From: Bradyrhizobium sp. STM 3843
Lineage (GTDB): Bacteria > Pseudomonadota > Alphaproteobacteria > Rhizobiales > Xanthobacteraceae
Direction: 5' to 3'
Length of the DNA stretch: 39,270 nucleotides
Assembly: GCF_000239815.1 (NCBI RefSeq)
Contig: NZ_CAFK01000096.1
Location: 1-39,270, forward strand
Shown: piece by piece, positions 26,234 through 34,080 of the stretch
How the letters are laid out: every line of letters starts with the position of its first letter
Numbering within the stretch: position 1 is the stretch's first letter
Notes under the pieces: model-generated
Database searches by the model: none
The model's input: only the letters and a program-made list of their open reading frames with translations
What the model was told of the DNA's origin: nothing
Position numbers and translations under genes: made by a program

Positions 26234-27060
26234 CAGGTGTCCTTTCCAAGCGCGCTTTCATGCCAGCGCCGCAACACGAGGTACGAAAATAACGCCAGCA
26301 CGGCGTAGATGACAATCCCGGCCACCGACAACAGCAACAGCGCGGCGAACATGCGGGGTATGTTGAGACGGTAGCCGGATTCCGCAATGCGATAAGCCAG
26401 TCCCGAGCCGGCGCCAGCGCTGCCCGCCGCGATCTCCGCGACTACGGCACCGATCAGCGACAGCCCGCCGGCAATGCGCAGACCACCGAGGATATAGGGC
26501 AGCGCCGCGGGCAGCTTCAGGTAACGCAAGGTCTGCAGCTTCGAGGCACGATAGAGCTGGAACAGGCCGAGCAGATTGCGATCGACCGAGTTCAGGCCCA
26601 GCGCCGTGTTCGACAACACCGGAAAGAAGCCGACGATCCAGGCGCAGACGACCACTGCCGTCTGCTGCGGCAGATAGATCAAAAGCAAGGGCGCGATCGC
26701 AATGACGGGTGTGACCTGCAGCACGATGGCATAGGGGAACAAGGCGTATTCCAGCCATTTCGACTGGTTGAACACCAGCGCCAGCGCGATGCCGCCGAGC
26801 GCCGCGGCGACAAAGCCTTCCGCGGTCGTGATCAGCGTGGTGAGCAGCGATTGCGACAGCACGTCCCAATCAGAAAACAGCGTCTGCAGCACCAGCACCG
26901 GGCCCGGCAGCACGTAAGGCGGGATGGCGTTGAGCTGCACCACCAGTTCCCAGACGCCAAGGCCGGCTGCCAGCACCAGCACCGGCAGCACAAGGCTGAG
27001 CGCCGGCCGCGTTCCCGGTCGCGCAGGGACGGAGATTTTCTGCTGACCCGACGCGCTCAC
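26233..27060 (-). CDS. ABC transporter permease (SsuC/TauC/ThiX-like)
   Basis: This 275-residue inner-membrane protein has about six membrane segments and the binding-protein-dependent permease (EAA) region (YRASKLQTLRYLKLPAALPYILGGLRIAGGLSLIGAVVAE). It belongs to the family that moves sulfonates, taurine and pyrimidine-type compounds. GTG 27060 is used because it overlaps the ATPase stop as GTGA; the upstream in-frame extension to 27294 lies entirely inside the ATPase gene. It should pair with the ATPase and binding protein encoded just upstream. Confidence 0.93.
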   Translation of the reverse strand: MSASGQQKISVPARPGTRPALSLVLPVLVLAAGLGVWELVVQLNAIPPYVLPGPVLVLQTLFSDWDVLSQSLLTTLITTAEGFVAAALGGIALALVFNQSKWLEYALFPYAIVLQVTPVIAIAPLLLIYLPQQTAVVVCAWIVGFFPVLSNTALGLNSVDRNLLGLFQLYRASKLQTLRYLKLPAALPYILGGLRIAGGLSLIGAVVAEIAAGSAGAGSGLAYRIAESGYRLNIPRMFAALLLLSVAGIVIYAVLALFSYLVLRRWHESALGKDT

Positions 27061-27869
27061 AGGGCCGACGCTCCCGCATAGGCGGGCGCCAGCGCATCCG
27101 ACACGCGGCGGCAATAATCCGCATAGGCGATCGAGGTCCTGAACGCTTCGCCGCGCGGCTCTTCGGTCTCGACGCGGATCTCCGCGCTCAAGCGGCCCGG
27201 CCGCGCCGTCATCACCAGCACGCGCTGGGAGAGATAGACGGACTCGAACACCGAATGAGTGACGAAGATGACGGTCATGCGCAAGCTGCGCCACAGCTCC
27301 AACAGATCGTTGTTGAGGCGGAAGCGGGTGATCTCATCGAGCGCCGCGAACGGCTCGTCCATCAGGAGGATGTCCGGGCTCGTCACCAACGCGCGCGCCA
27401 GCGATACCCGCATCTTCATGCCGCCGGACAGTTCACGCGGAAACCGCTCGGCAAAATCGGACAGGCCGACCTGCGCCAGCGCCGCATCGATCTTGGTTTG
27501 CGCCTCGGCCGCAGGCCTGTGCGCCAGCTTCAGCGGCAATCCGACATTCTCACGCACGCTGGTCCAGGGCATCAGGGTCGGCTCCTGGAACACGAAGCCG
27601 ATGCGGTGATCCGGGCGCGACACGCCTGCGCTCTGCGCCACCGCAATACTGCCGCTGGTCGGCGCCGCGAGCCCAGCGATCAATCGCAGCACTGTCGACT
27701 TGCCGCAGCCTGAGGGCCCAAGCAGCGAAATGAACTCGCCCCGCGCGACATCAAGGTCGAGCGGTCCCACCGCCATCACGCCGCTGTCATAGATCTTGGT
27801 GACGCCATCGAGCGTCACGGCCGCATCGGGCGCAGCACTGGGCAGATCGGAGAAAACGGAATCGACCAT
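27057..27869 (-). CDS. ABC transporter ATP-binding protein (SsuB/TauB-like)
   Basis: This 270-residue cytoplasmic ATPase powers the transporter. Walker A is GPSGCGKST (51-59), the Q-loop is in VFQEP, the signature is LSGGM (147-151), Walker B is ILLMDEPF with Asp171 and Glu172, the D-loop is ALDE and the H-loop is VTHS. The C-terminal part (VLVMTARPGRLSAEIRVE) is typical of the nitrate/sulfonate/pyrimidine importer subfamily. ATG 27869 lies 24 bp after the binding-protein stop. The stop overlaps the permease start. Confidence 0.95.
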   Translation of the reverse strand: MVDSVFSDLPSAAPDAAVTLDGVTKIYDSGVMAVGPLDLDVARGEFISLLGPSGCGKSTVLRLIAGLAAPTSGSIAVAQSAGVSRPDHRIGFVFQEPTLMPWTSVRENVGLPLKLAHRPAAEAQTKIDAALAQVGLSDFAERFPRELSGGMKMRVSLARALVTSPDILLMDEPFAALDEITRFRLNNDLLELWRSLRMTVIFVTHSVFESVYLSQRVLVMTARPGRLSAEIRVETEEPRGEAFRTSIAYADYCRRVSDALAPAYAGASAL

Positions 27870-27893
27870 GTCTGGTTCGGCTTCTTGCGCCGG

Positions 27894-28913
27894 TCAGTTC
27901 TTCGGCCGCAGATCAAGTCCGACGCCCTTGTTCACAAAGCGCAGCGTATAGGACTTGCGATAATCGATACTGGGCTTGACCACGCCGGCCCGCACCATCT
28001 TGTCAAAGAAGCTGGTGACGCGCTCGTCGCTCATCGCGCCGATTCCATCGCGCAAGGAATCTCCGGAATCGACGATCCCATATTCCTTCATCTTGGCCAC
28101 CGAATAGGCCAGGAGATCGTCGGTCATCTCGGGGTTGAGCTTCTTGATCATCGCATTCCCGGCGGAATTGTCGCCGTAGATATAATGATACCAGCCGACA
28201 ATCGAGGCATCGACGAAGCGCTGCACCAGATCAGGCTTCTTCTCGATCAGGTCGCGCCGGGTCTCGATCAGGGTCGAATAGGTGTTGAATCCGTAGTCGG
28301 CGAGCAGGATCACGCCGGGCTTGAAGCCGGCGGCGCGCTCGACCGCGAACGGCTCGGACGTCACATAGCCCTGCATCGCGCTCTGCGGCGTGGCGATGAA
28401 GGGCTGGGAGTTGAACGTGTAGGGACGGACATTCTTTTCGGAGAAGCCGTATTCGCTCTTGAGCCATTGATAATAGCTCGAGATCCCCTCCTTGGAGACG
28501 AACAGGGTCAGCGGCTTCAGGTCTTCGAGCTTGGCGACCTTCTGCTCCGGGTGGGTCAGGAACACCTGCGGATCCTTCTGGAACATCGCCGCGACCGACA
28601 CCACGGGCACGTTGTTGGCGACCGCATCGAACGACATCAGCGTGTTCGCGGCCATGAAGAAATCGAGCTTGCCCGCGATCAAAAGCATGCGATTGTTATC
28701 GTTAGGCCCACCCGGCACGATGGTGACGTCGAGCCCATATTGCTTGTAGGTGCCGTCGGCGAGCGCCTGGAAGAAGCCGCCATGCTCGGCTTCGGCCACC
28801 CAATTGGTGCCGAACGACACCTTGTCGAGCGTCTGGGCGCTCGCAGGCGCAAACGCGACGGTCACGGCAAGCCAAGCCGCCGTTAACATTCGCAACAGAA
28901 GCGCCTGCGTCAT
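27894..28913 (-). CDS. ABC transporter substrate-binding protein, NMT1/THI5-like
   Basis: This 339-residue periplasmic protein has a signal peptide (about 1-26, ending ASAQ). The mature part starts VSFGTNWVAEAEHGGFFQALADGTY, matching the NMT1/THI5-like fold used to bind thiamine pyrimidine precursors, riboflavin-type compounds and other heterocycles or sulfonates. PGGPNDNNRMLLIAGKLDF corresponds to the ligand-hinge region. ATG 28913 follows GGGAG at 8-nt spacing; the longer frame from 28931 is not needed. It is the first gene of a five-gene minus-strand operon and is divergent, by 82 bp, from a creatininase-family gene. No TPP riboswitch fits in that gap. Confidence 0.92.
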   Translation of the reverse strand: MTQALLLRMLTAAWLAVTVAFAPASAQTLDKVSFGTNWVAEAEHGGFFQALADGTYKQYGLDVTIVPGGPNDNNRMLLIAGKLDFFMAANTLMSFDAVANNVPVVSVAAMFQKDPQVFLTHPEQKVAKLEDLKPLTLFVSKEGISSYYQWLKSEYGFSEKNVRPYTFNSQPFIATPQSAMQGYVTSEPFAVERAAGFKPGVILLADYGFNTYSTLIETRRDLIEKKPDLVQRFVDASIVGWYHYIYGDNSAGNAMIKKLNPEMTDDLLAYSVAKMKEYGIVDSGDSLRDGIGAMSDERVTSFFDKMVRAGVVKPSIDYRKSYTLRFVNKGVGLDLRPKN

Positions 28914-28995
28914 GATTGGACTCCCGCTCATTCTGGCCCATGATGGTTGGAGAGATTACTAGCCCGACCTCCGGCCGAAAGAAACCACGCTTGCG

Positions 28996-29811
28996 ATGAC
29001 CATCCCGCCCTGCGACTGGACCTCCATTTGCTGGCCCGAGCTCAGAACGTCCGATGCAGGCGGCTGGATCGCCGTGCTGCCGCTGGCGGCCACCGAGCAG
29101 CATGGGCCGCATCTGCCTCTCGGCACCGATGTGCTGATTGCGGAGGCCTATCTCGCTGCGGTCCGCGCGCTCCAGCCCGACCATCTGCCGGTGACGTTTC
29201 TACCGGTGCAGCCGATCGGGATTTCGACCGAGCATGTCGATTTCCCGGGTACGTTGACCTTGCCGACTGAGGTCGCGCTGAAAAGCTGGTTCGCCATCGG
29301 CGAAAGCGTGGCGCGGGCCGGCGTCAGGAAGCTCGTGATCGTCACCAGCCATGGTGGCAATAGCGCCGCGATGACCCTGGTGGCGCAGGATCTCCGTGCC
29401 ACCTTCGGCATGCTTGTTGTCACCACGTCGTGGTCGCGCTTCGGCACGCCGGACGGCCTGTTCGCCGAGGACGAATTGCGCCACGGCATTCATGGCGGTG
29501 CGGTCGAAACCTCGATCATGCTGGCGCGCCACCCGGATCTCGTGCGCATGGACGCGGCAGCCGATTTTGCATCCGCAGGCGCCGAGATGGGATCCCGCTA
29601 TCGCTGGCTGTCGACGCAACGGCCGGCGCCGCTGGCGTGGCAGACACAGGATCTCAATGCGAGCGGTGCCGTAGGCGACGCGACGCAAGCAAGCGCTGAG
29701 AAGGGTGAGCGGCTGATCGCCCACGGCGCACATGCGTTCTGCGAGCTGCTCGAGGACGTCGATAAATTCGACGTGAAGACGCTCGGCAATGGCCCTGGCG
29801 CGCGTCGCTGA
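28996..29811 (+). CDS. Creatininase-family amidohydrolase
   Basis: This 271-residue cytoplasmic metal-dependent hydrolase has the family's metal ligands: Glu34, His36 and Asp45 in TEQHGPHLPLGTD, His119 in SHGGN and Glu171 in HGGAVETS. Members include creatinine amidohydrolase, the FAPy deformylase of flavin biosynthesis (ArfB) and MftE. The reaction is hydrolysis of an amide or formamide bond. The divergent NMT1/THI5-like transporter suggests that it acts on the imported nitrogen compound, but this is inference. ATG 28996 begins the first strand region; no strong ribosome-binding site is seen. The last 20 residues (VDKFDVKTLGNGPGARR) extend beyond the core. Confidence 0.9.
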   Translation: MTIPPCDWTSICWPELRTSDAGGWIAVLPLAATEQHGPHLPLGTDVLIAEAYLAAVRALQPDHLPVTFLPVQPIGISTEHVDFPGTLTLPTEVALKSWFAIGESVARAGVRKLVIVTSHGGNSAAMTLVAQDLRATFGMLVVTTSWSRFGTPDGLFAEDELRHGIHGGAVETSIMLARHPDLVRMDAAADFASAGAEMGSRYRWLSTQRPAPLAWQTQDLNASGAVGDATQASAEKGERLIAHGAHAFCELLEDVDKFDVKTLGNGPGARR

Positions 29812-29819
29812 ATCGATCA

Positions 29820-29836
29820 TAACGCTCTGCGCGTTA
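29820..29836 (+). terminator. Weak hairpin after the creatininase-family gene
   Basis: TAACGC-TCTGC-GCGTTA forms a 6-bp stem 9 bp after the stop, followed within a few bases by a short T-rich run (CTATTTTAG). It is a possible terminator but weak. Confidence 0.3.
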
Positions 29837-29954
29837 ACGCTATTTTAGTAGCGAGCAGCACGCCGAAACATCGATTCGAACCGCTTTTGAAAAGGCCCCG
29901 TCCAACTTGGCAAGCGACCACGACAGGCCGCCGCAATCCAAGAGAGGAGCCTTC

Positions 29955-30227
29955 ATGTCTATCAAGACCAAACTTGCCGCCATTGCCCTTGCCGCGCTTG
30001 CCGTGACCGGAAGCGTCGCCGCGACCGCCACGCCCGCCGAAGCCCATGGCTTCCATCATCACTGGGGCTGGGGCGTCGGGGCCGGCCTGATTGGCGCGGC
30101 TGTCGTCGGCAGCGCGATCGCCGCCGAAGACGGCTACTACTACACCGGCTACCGCCACTGCCGCTGGGTGCCGCAGTATGATGCGTTCGGCCGCTACATC
30201 GGCCGGGTCCGCGCCTGCGCCTACTGA
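29955..30227 (+). CDS. Small secreted Gly/His/Tyr-rich protein
   Basis: This 90-residue protein has a signal peptide (about 1-30, ending PAEA), a His/Trp patch (HGFHHHWGWG) that could bind metal, a short Gly/Ala zipper (GAGLIGAAVVGSAIA) and a Tyr-rich tail with two Cys (YRHCRWVPQYDAFG, ending RACAY). Small proteins of this kind are common in rhizobia and have no established function. ATG 29955 follows AGAGAGGAG. It is a single-gene unit closed by a strong terminator at 30319-30351. Confidence 0.82.
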   Translation: MSIKTKLAAIALAALAVTGSVAATATPAEAHGFHHHWGWGVGAGLIGAAVVGSAIAAEDGYYYTGYRHCRWVPQYDAFGRYIGRVRACAY

Positions 30228-30318
30228 GCCGCATCCGCTCCGCTGACGCACGCGCTGGCAAACCGATTCAGGCGTTCGATGCGCGCTGCCCCTCATCCGC
30301 GCAAGCGCGTATCGTACC

Positions 30319-30351
30319 AACCCGCCCGGTCCCATCCCAACCGGGCGGGTT
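30319..30351 (+). terminator. Strong rho-independent-type terminator
   Basis: AACCCGCCCGGT and ACCGGGCGGGTT form a perfect 12-bp stem around a 9-nt loop, followed by AAGTTTA. It lies 92 bp after the small secreted protein gene and should end that transcript. The T-run is short. Confidence 0.82.
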
Positions 30352-30441
30352 AAGTTTATGCGGCTATGGCATGAGCGCCATGTTGCACGGACGTCACAGA
30401 ACCGTGCCAACCACGCACCTGCGGCGTTCTGCGCGTTGAAC

Positions 30442-30458
30442 TTGCGAATTATTCGCAA
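30442..30458. promoter_or_regulatory. 17-bp palindrome TTGCGAATTATTCGCAA (Fur-like)
   Basis: Two perfect 8-bp arms flank a central T. The core GCGAATNATTCGC has the dyad layout of Fur-type iron boxes in several proteobacteria. It lies 167 bp before the porin-fusion start. Binding by Fur, Irr or another regulator is inference. Confidence 0.5.
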
Positions 30459-30624
30459 TAACAATTTCAAGCGCGCGTGGCGTGGTGCTGGGATCGGATG
30501 TGCATATCCGGCGGAGAAACGAGCGGGGCTCGTTTTCCTGGTGACAGGGTACGGGCAAATCAGCTGTGACTGAAATCGCTATTTTCATGCCCGCCCTGAT
30601 GCATCGCTTGGACCAGTCCGCTCA

Positions 30625-32619
30625 ATGATCCGTCGGCCCACAAGGGACTTCACCATGGCTTGTGCCGCGCTCGGCACAATCATGCTGGCGGATTCGGCGC
30701 TTGCCGCCGATCTGCCGCTGAAGGCCAGAGCAGCGGCGCTCAAGACCGCCTATGACTGGACCGGCTTCTATGTTGGCGGTCATTTCGGCTATGGCGGCGG
30801 CACCCTGGGGGCGGCCACCAATCCGATTCCCTTGCAGGGCGCGCTGCTTCCGCACAGCACGACCGGCCTGATCGGCGGCTATCAGGTCGGCTACAATCAT
30901 GAGCTGGCCAATCGGATTGTCCTTGGTGTCGAAGCGGACGCGACATTCCCGAGCCCGGTCGACCAGACCGCGGTTGCGCGGTTCGCGCCTACCCCGTTCA
31001 ACACGACCATCGACTACGTCGGCACGCTGCGCGGCCGCCTCGGCTACGCTTTCGACCGCTGGATGCCTTATGTGACCGGCGGCTTCGCCTGGGGCCACCC
31101 GCATGTCGAAATCAATGACGGCAGTGGCGCGGTCGTCTCCCACTATCAAGCCGGCTGGACGGCAGGTGTCGGCCTCGAATTCGCGGTGAGCGGCAATTGG
31201 ACCGCCAAGCTCGAATATGACTATGTCGACCTGGCGCGCCGCAGCTATGATCTCTCGGGCTTTGGCCTGGCGCCGGTCACGGTCGACCCGCAGCTGCACC
31301 TCGTCAAGCTCGGCCTGAACTATCAATTCGGTGACAGCCTCTGGTCGCCGAAGGCTTCCACGACCCCCAAGCTGCCAGAGTCCGACAACTGGAGCGTCCA
31401 CGCACAGACGACCTTCCTGCCGCAGGGTTATCCCAGCTTCTCATCGCCCTATAGCGGCGCGAACAGCCTGCCCGGCCGCAGCCAGGTGCAGGCGACCTGG
31501 ACCACGACCGCGTTCGTCGGCGCGCGGCTCTGGGACGGCGGCGAGTTCTATTTGAACCCGGAGCTCGCGCAGGGTTTCGGCCTCAACGGAACGCTCGGCA
31601 TTGCCGGCTTCCCCAATGGCGAGGCGCAGAAGGCCGGAGCGGCCTATCCGCGCATCCGCGCGCAGCGCTATTACTTCAAGCAGACTTTCGGCCTCGGCGG
31701 CGAGCAGGAGGAGGTCGCCGACGGTCCCAATCAGCTGCCCGGCAAACGCGACATCGACCGCGTGACCGTGATCGTCGGCCGCTTTGCCGTCGGTGATTTC
31801 TTCGACAACAACGCCTATGCTCACGATCCACGCGCCGATTTCATGAACTGGGCGCTGTGGGAATCCGCCGCCTATGACTTCCCGGCCGATCTGCCGGGCT
31901 ATACCCGCGGCGCCGTGGTCGAGCTCAACCGCAAGGACTGGGCGATCCGCGGGGCCGTGCTGCAGGTCCCGACACAGCCGAACAGCGACAAGCTCAGCCT
32001 CAAGGGCGGTGGCGCCGTCGTGGAGTTCGAGGAGCGCCACAACATCTTCAGTCAGCCCGGCAAGCTGCGCATCGGTGCGTTCGGCAATCAGGGCATCACC
32101 GGCAACTATCGCCAGGCCCTGGCGATCGAGGCGGCCGACCCGACGCTCGACATCAACAACGTCATGGCGAGCATCCGTCACGTCAATCCGAAATACGGCT
32201 TCTACGCCAATCTCGAGCAGCAGGTCGTTCCGGATGTCGGCGTGTTCGCGCGGCTGAGTTGGAACGACGGCCAGAACGAGATCCTGTCATTCACCGATAT
32301 CGATCGCAGCGCCTCCGGCGGCGTCTCGATCAAGGGCAGCTTCTGGGGCCGCGCGAACGATACGGTCGGCATCGGCGGCGCGGTCAACGGGCTGTCATCG
32401 GCGCATCGCGACTTCCTCGCCGCCGGCGGCACCGGACTGCTGATCGGTGATGGCCGGCTCAATTATCGGCCTGAGCAGATTTTCGAGGCCTATTACGCCT
32501 ACCAAGTCACCAAGAACTTCACCGCCACGGCCGACTACCAGTTCATCGCCAACCCCGCCTACAACGCCGATCGCGGGCCGGTGTCGATCTTCTCCGCCCG
32601 CCTGCACGCGGAATTCTGA
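30625..32619 (+). CDS. Outer-membrane protein: Omp25-like barrel fused to OprB porin
   Basis: This 664-residue protein has a signal peptide (about 1-27, ending ALAAD). Residues about 40-235 match the small OmpA/Omp25/31-type barrel: YDWTGFYVGGHFGYGGG at the start, LRGRLGYAFDRWMPYVTGGFAWG inside, and KLGLNYQFG at its end. Residues about 258-664 match the OprB carbohydrate-porin family (NWSVHAQTTFLPQGYPSF through FYLNPELAQGFGLNGTLGIAGF). The C-terminal residue is Phe, as needed for BAM-mediated insertion. OprB proteins normally stand alone at about 400-450 aa. ATG 30625 gives a signal peptide with a basic n-region. ATG 30655 has a better ribosome-binding site (AAGGGA) but a signal without positive charge. 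A Fur-like palindrome lies upstream. Confidence 0.92.
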   Translation: MIRRPTRDFTMACAALGTIMLADSALAADLPLKARAAALKTAYDWTGFYVGGHFGYGGGTLGAATNPIPLQGALLPHSTTGLIGGYQVGYNHELANRIVLGVEADATFPSPVDQTAVARFAPTPFNTTIDYVGTLRGRLGYAFDRWMPYVTGGFAWGHPHVEINDGSGAVVSHYQAGWTAGVGLEFAVSGNWTAKLEYDYVDLARRSYDLSGFGLAPVTVDPQLHLVKLGLNYQFGDSLWSPKASTTPKLPESDNWSVHAQTTFLPQGYPSFSSPYSGANSLPGRSQVQATWTTTAFVGARLWDGGEFYLNPELAQGFGLNGTLGIAGFPNGEAQKAGAAYPRIRAQRYYFKQTFGLGGEQEEVADGPNQLPGKRDIDRVTVIVGRFAVGDFFDNNAYAHDPRADFMNWALWESAAYDFPADLPGYTRGAVVELNRKDWAIRGAVLQVPTQPNSDKLSLKGGGAVVEFEERHNIFSQPGKLRIGAFGNQGITGNYRQALAIEAADPTLDINNVMASIRHVNPKYGFYANLEQQVVPDVGVFARLSWNDGQNEILSFTDIDRSASGGVSIKGSFWGRANDTVGIGGAVNGLSSAHRDFLAAGGTGLLIGDGRLNYRPEQIFEAYYAYQVTKNFTATADYQFIANPAYNADRGPVSIFSARLHAEF

Positions 32620-32660
32620 TCCGATCGCGACTTGGCCGCGGATGAGCCAGCCCGCGGAGT

Positions 32661-32688
32661 CTTCGTTCCCGGGCATTTGGGAGCGAAG
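32661..32688 (+). terminator. Hairpin after the porin-fusion gene
   Basis: CTTCGTTCCC and GGGAGCGAAG pair over 10 positions (one G-U) around an 8-nt loop, 41 bp after the stop. No T-run follows, so it is a terminator-like or transcript-stabilising hairpin only. Confidence 0.45.
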
Positions 32689-32755
32689 CGGCGTCCGCGA
32701 TCTTATATAAGGGAGCTCGTATCCATTCCTGCCCTCCGGCGCAACACAGGCTCAT

Positions 32756-34066
32756 ATGCTCTCGGTTGAACTTGCAATCGTCTTCGTCCTGATCGTTGTA
32801 AACGGCCTGCTGTCGATGTCGGAGCTGGCGATCGTCTCATCGCGACCGGCGCGGCTGGCCCTGCTGGCGGAAAAAGGCGTCGGAGGTGCGCGCAGCGCGC
32901 TCGCGCTGGCCTCCGACCCCGGCAAGTTCCTGTCCACTGTCCAGATCGGCATCACGCTGGTCGGCGTGCTCTCGGGCGCTTTTTCAGGCGCCACGCTCGG
33001 CCAGCGCCTGGCGCAATGGCTGCTGGATCTTGGCCTCTCGCCTTCGATTGCCGACTTCGCCGGGGTCGGCCTCGTCGTGACCGCAATCACCTATGCGACG
33101 TTGATCGTCGGCGAACTGGTGCCGAAGCAGCTCGCGCTGCGCGATCCCGAAGCCGTTGCCGTCAAGGTCGCGCCTTCGATGCAACTGCTCGCGAAGGTCT
33201 CGCTGCCACTGGTCGTGCTGCTCGATGTCTCCGGCAAACTGATCCTCCGCCTGCTCGGCCGGGGCGGCGACGCCGAAGGCAAAGTCTCGGAAGAAGAGAT
33301 CCATCACCTGGTGCGGGAGGCGGAAACTGCTGGTGTACTCGAGCCCGGCGAGAAGGAGATGATCGCCGGCGTGATGCGGCTCGGCGACCGCCCCGTGGGC
33401 GCGATCATGACGCCGCGCCCCGAAGTCGATGTCATCGATCTCAACGACGATCCCAAGGCGATCCGCGAACTACTGGCGAAAAGCCCGCATTCGCGGCTGC
33501 CGGTCTCCGACGGCGAACGCGATCGCCCGATCGGCGTGCTGCAGGCCAAGGATCTGCTCGCCGCCTATCTGCGCGACGAAACACTGGATCTCCGCAGCCT
33601 AGTGCGCGAGGTGCCGATCATTCCTTCCAGCGTCGACGCCCGTGACGTGATCGCGATCCTGAAAGGCTCGCCGGTGCATATGGGGCTGGTGCATGACGAA
33701 TACGGCGCGTTCGAAGGTGTCGTGAGCGCGGCCGACATTCTCGAATCGATCGTCGGCGCGTTCACCTCTGAAGCGGGACCACCGGAACCCGCTTATGTCC
33801 GCCGCGCCGACGACTCCTACCTGATCTCGGGCTGGATGCCGCTCGACGAATTCGCCGACCTGCTGTCGATCGAGATCCCGCCGCATCGCTTCTATCACAC
33901 GGTGGCCGGCCTCGTGCTGCAGCATTTCGGCAGCGTTCCAGAAGTTGGACAGAGCTTCGATCTCAACGGCTGGCGCTTCGAGATCGTCGACCTCGACGGC
34001 CGCCGCATCGACAAGATCCTGGCGATGCGGCTGGCGCAGGACGAGGACGCCGGACCGGCGGGCTGA
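32756..34066 (+). CDS. CNNM/CBS/CorC-type membrane protein (hemolysin family, UPF0053)
   Basis: This 436-residue inner-membrane protein has a DUF21/CNNM domain with three or four membrane helices (about 1-190), two CBS motifs (about 215-335: MTPRPEVDVIDLNDDP; VPIIPSSVDARDVIAILK) and a C-terminal CorC/HlyC domain (about 350-430). Homologues take part in Mg2+/Co2+ handling and Mg2+ efflux; the 'hemolysin' label is historical. The family motifs ELAIVSSR, LVGVLSGAFSGATL and IVGELVPKQLAL are intact. ATG 32756 begins the first membrane segment. It ends 14 bp before the convergent hppD. Confidence 0.93.
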   Translation: MLSVELAIVFVLIVVNGLLSMSELAIVSSRPARLALLAEKGVGGARSALALASDPGKFLSTVQIGITLVGVLSGAFSGATLGQRLAQWLLDLGLSPSIADFAGVGLVVTAITYATLIVGELVPKQLALRDPEAVAVKVAPSMQLLAKVSLPLVVLLDVSGKLILRLLGRGGDAEGKVSEEEIHHLVREAETAGVLEPGEKEMIAGVMRLGDRPVGAIMTPRPEVDVIDLNDDPKAIRELLAKSPHSRLPVSDGERDRPIGVLQAKDLLAAYLRDETLDLRSLVREVPIIPSSVDARDVIAILKGSPVHMGLVHDEYGAFEGVVSAADILESIVGAFTSEAGPPEPAYVRRADDSYLISGWMPLDEFADLLSIEIPPHRFYHTVAGLVLQHFGSVPEVGQSFDLNGWRFEIVDLDGRRIDKILAMRLAQDEDAGPAG

Positions 34067-34080
34067 GGCGCGCGCCGCGC

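Larger units (their letters stand above)
30228..30624. other. Intergenic region with terminator and Fur-like palindrome
   Basis: This 397-bp stretch has no gene. It holds the terminator at 30319-30351, a 17-bp palindrome at 30442-30458, and presumably the promoter of the porin-fusion gene. Confidence 0.6.

Noticed and set aside
28914..28995. TPP riboswitch before the NMT1/THI5-like binding protein
   Set aside because: The 82-bp divergent gap is too short and lacks the conserved CTGAGA and ACCTGA elements, so thiamine control is not supported.
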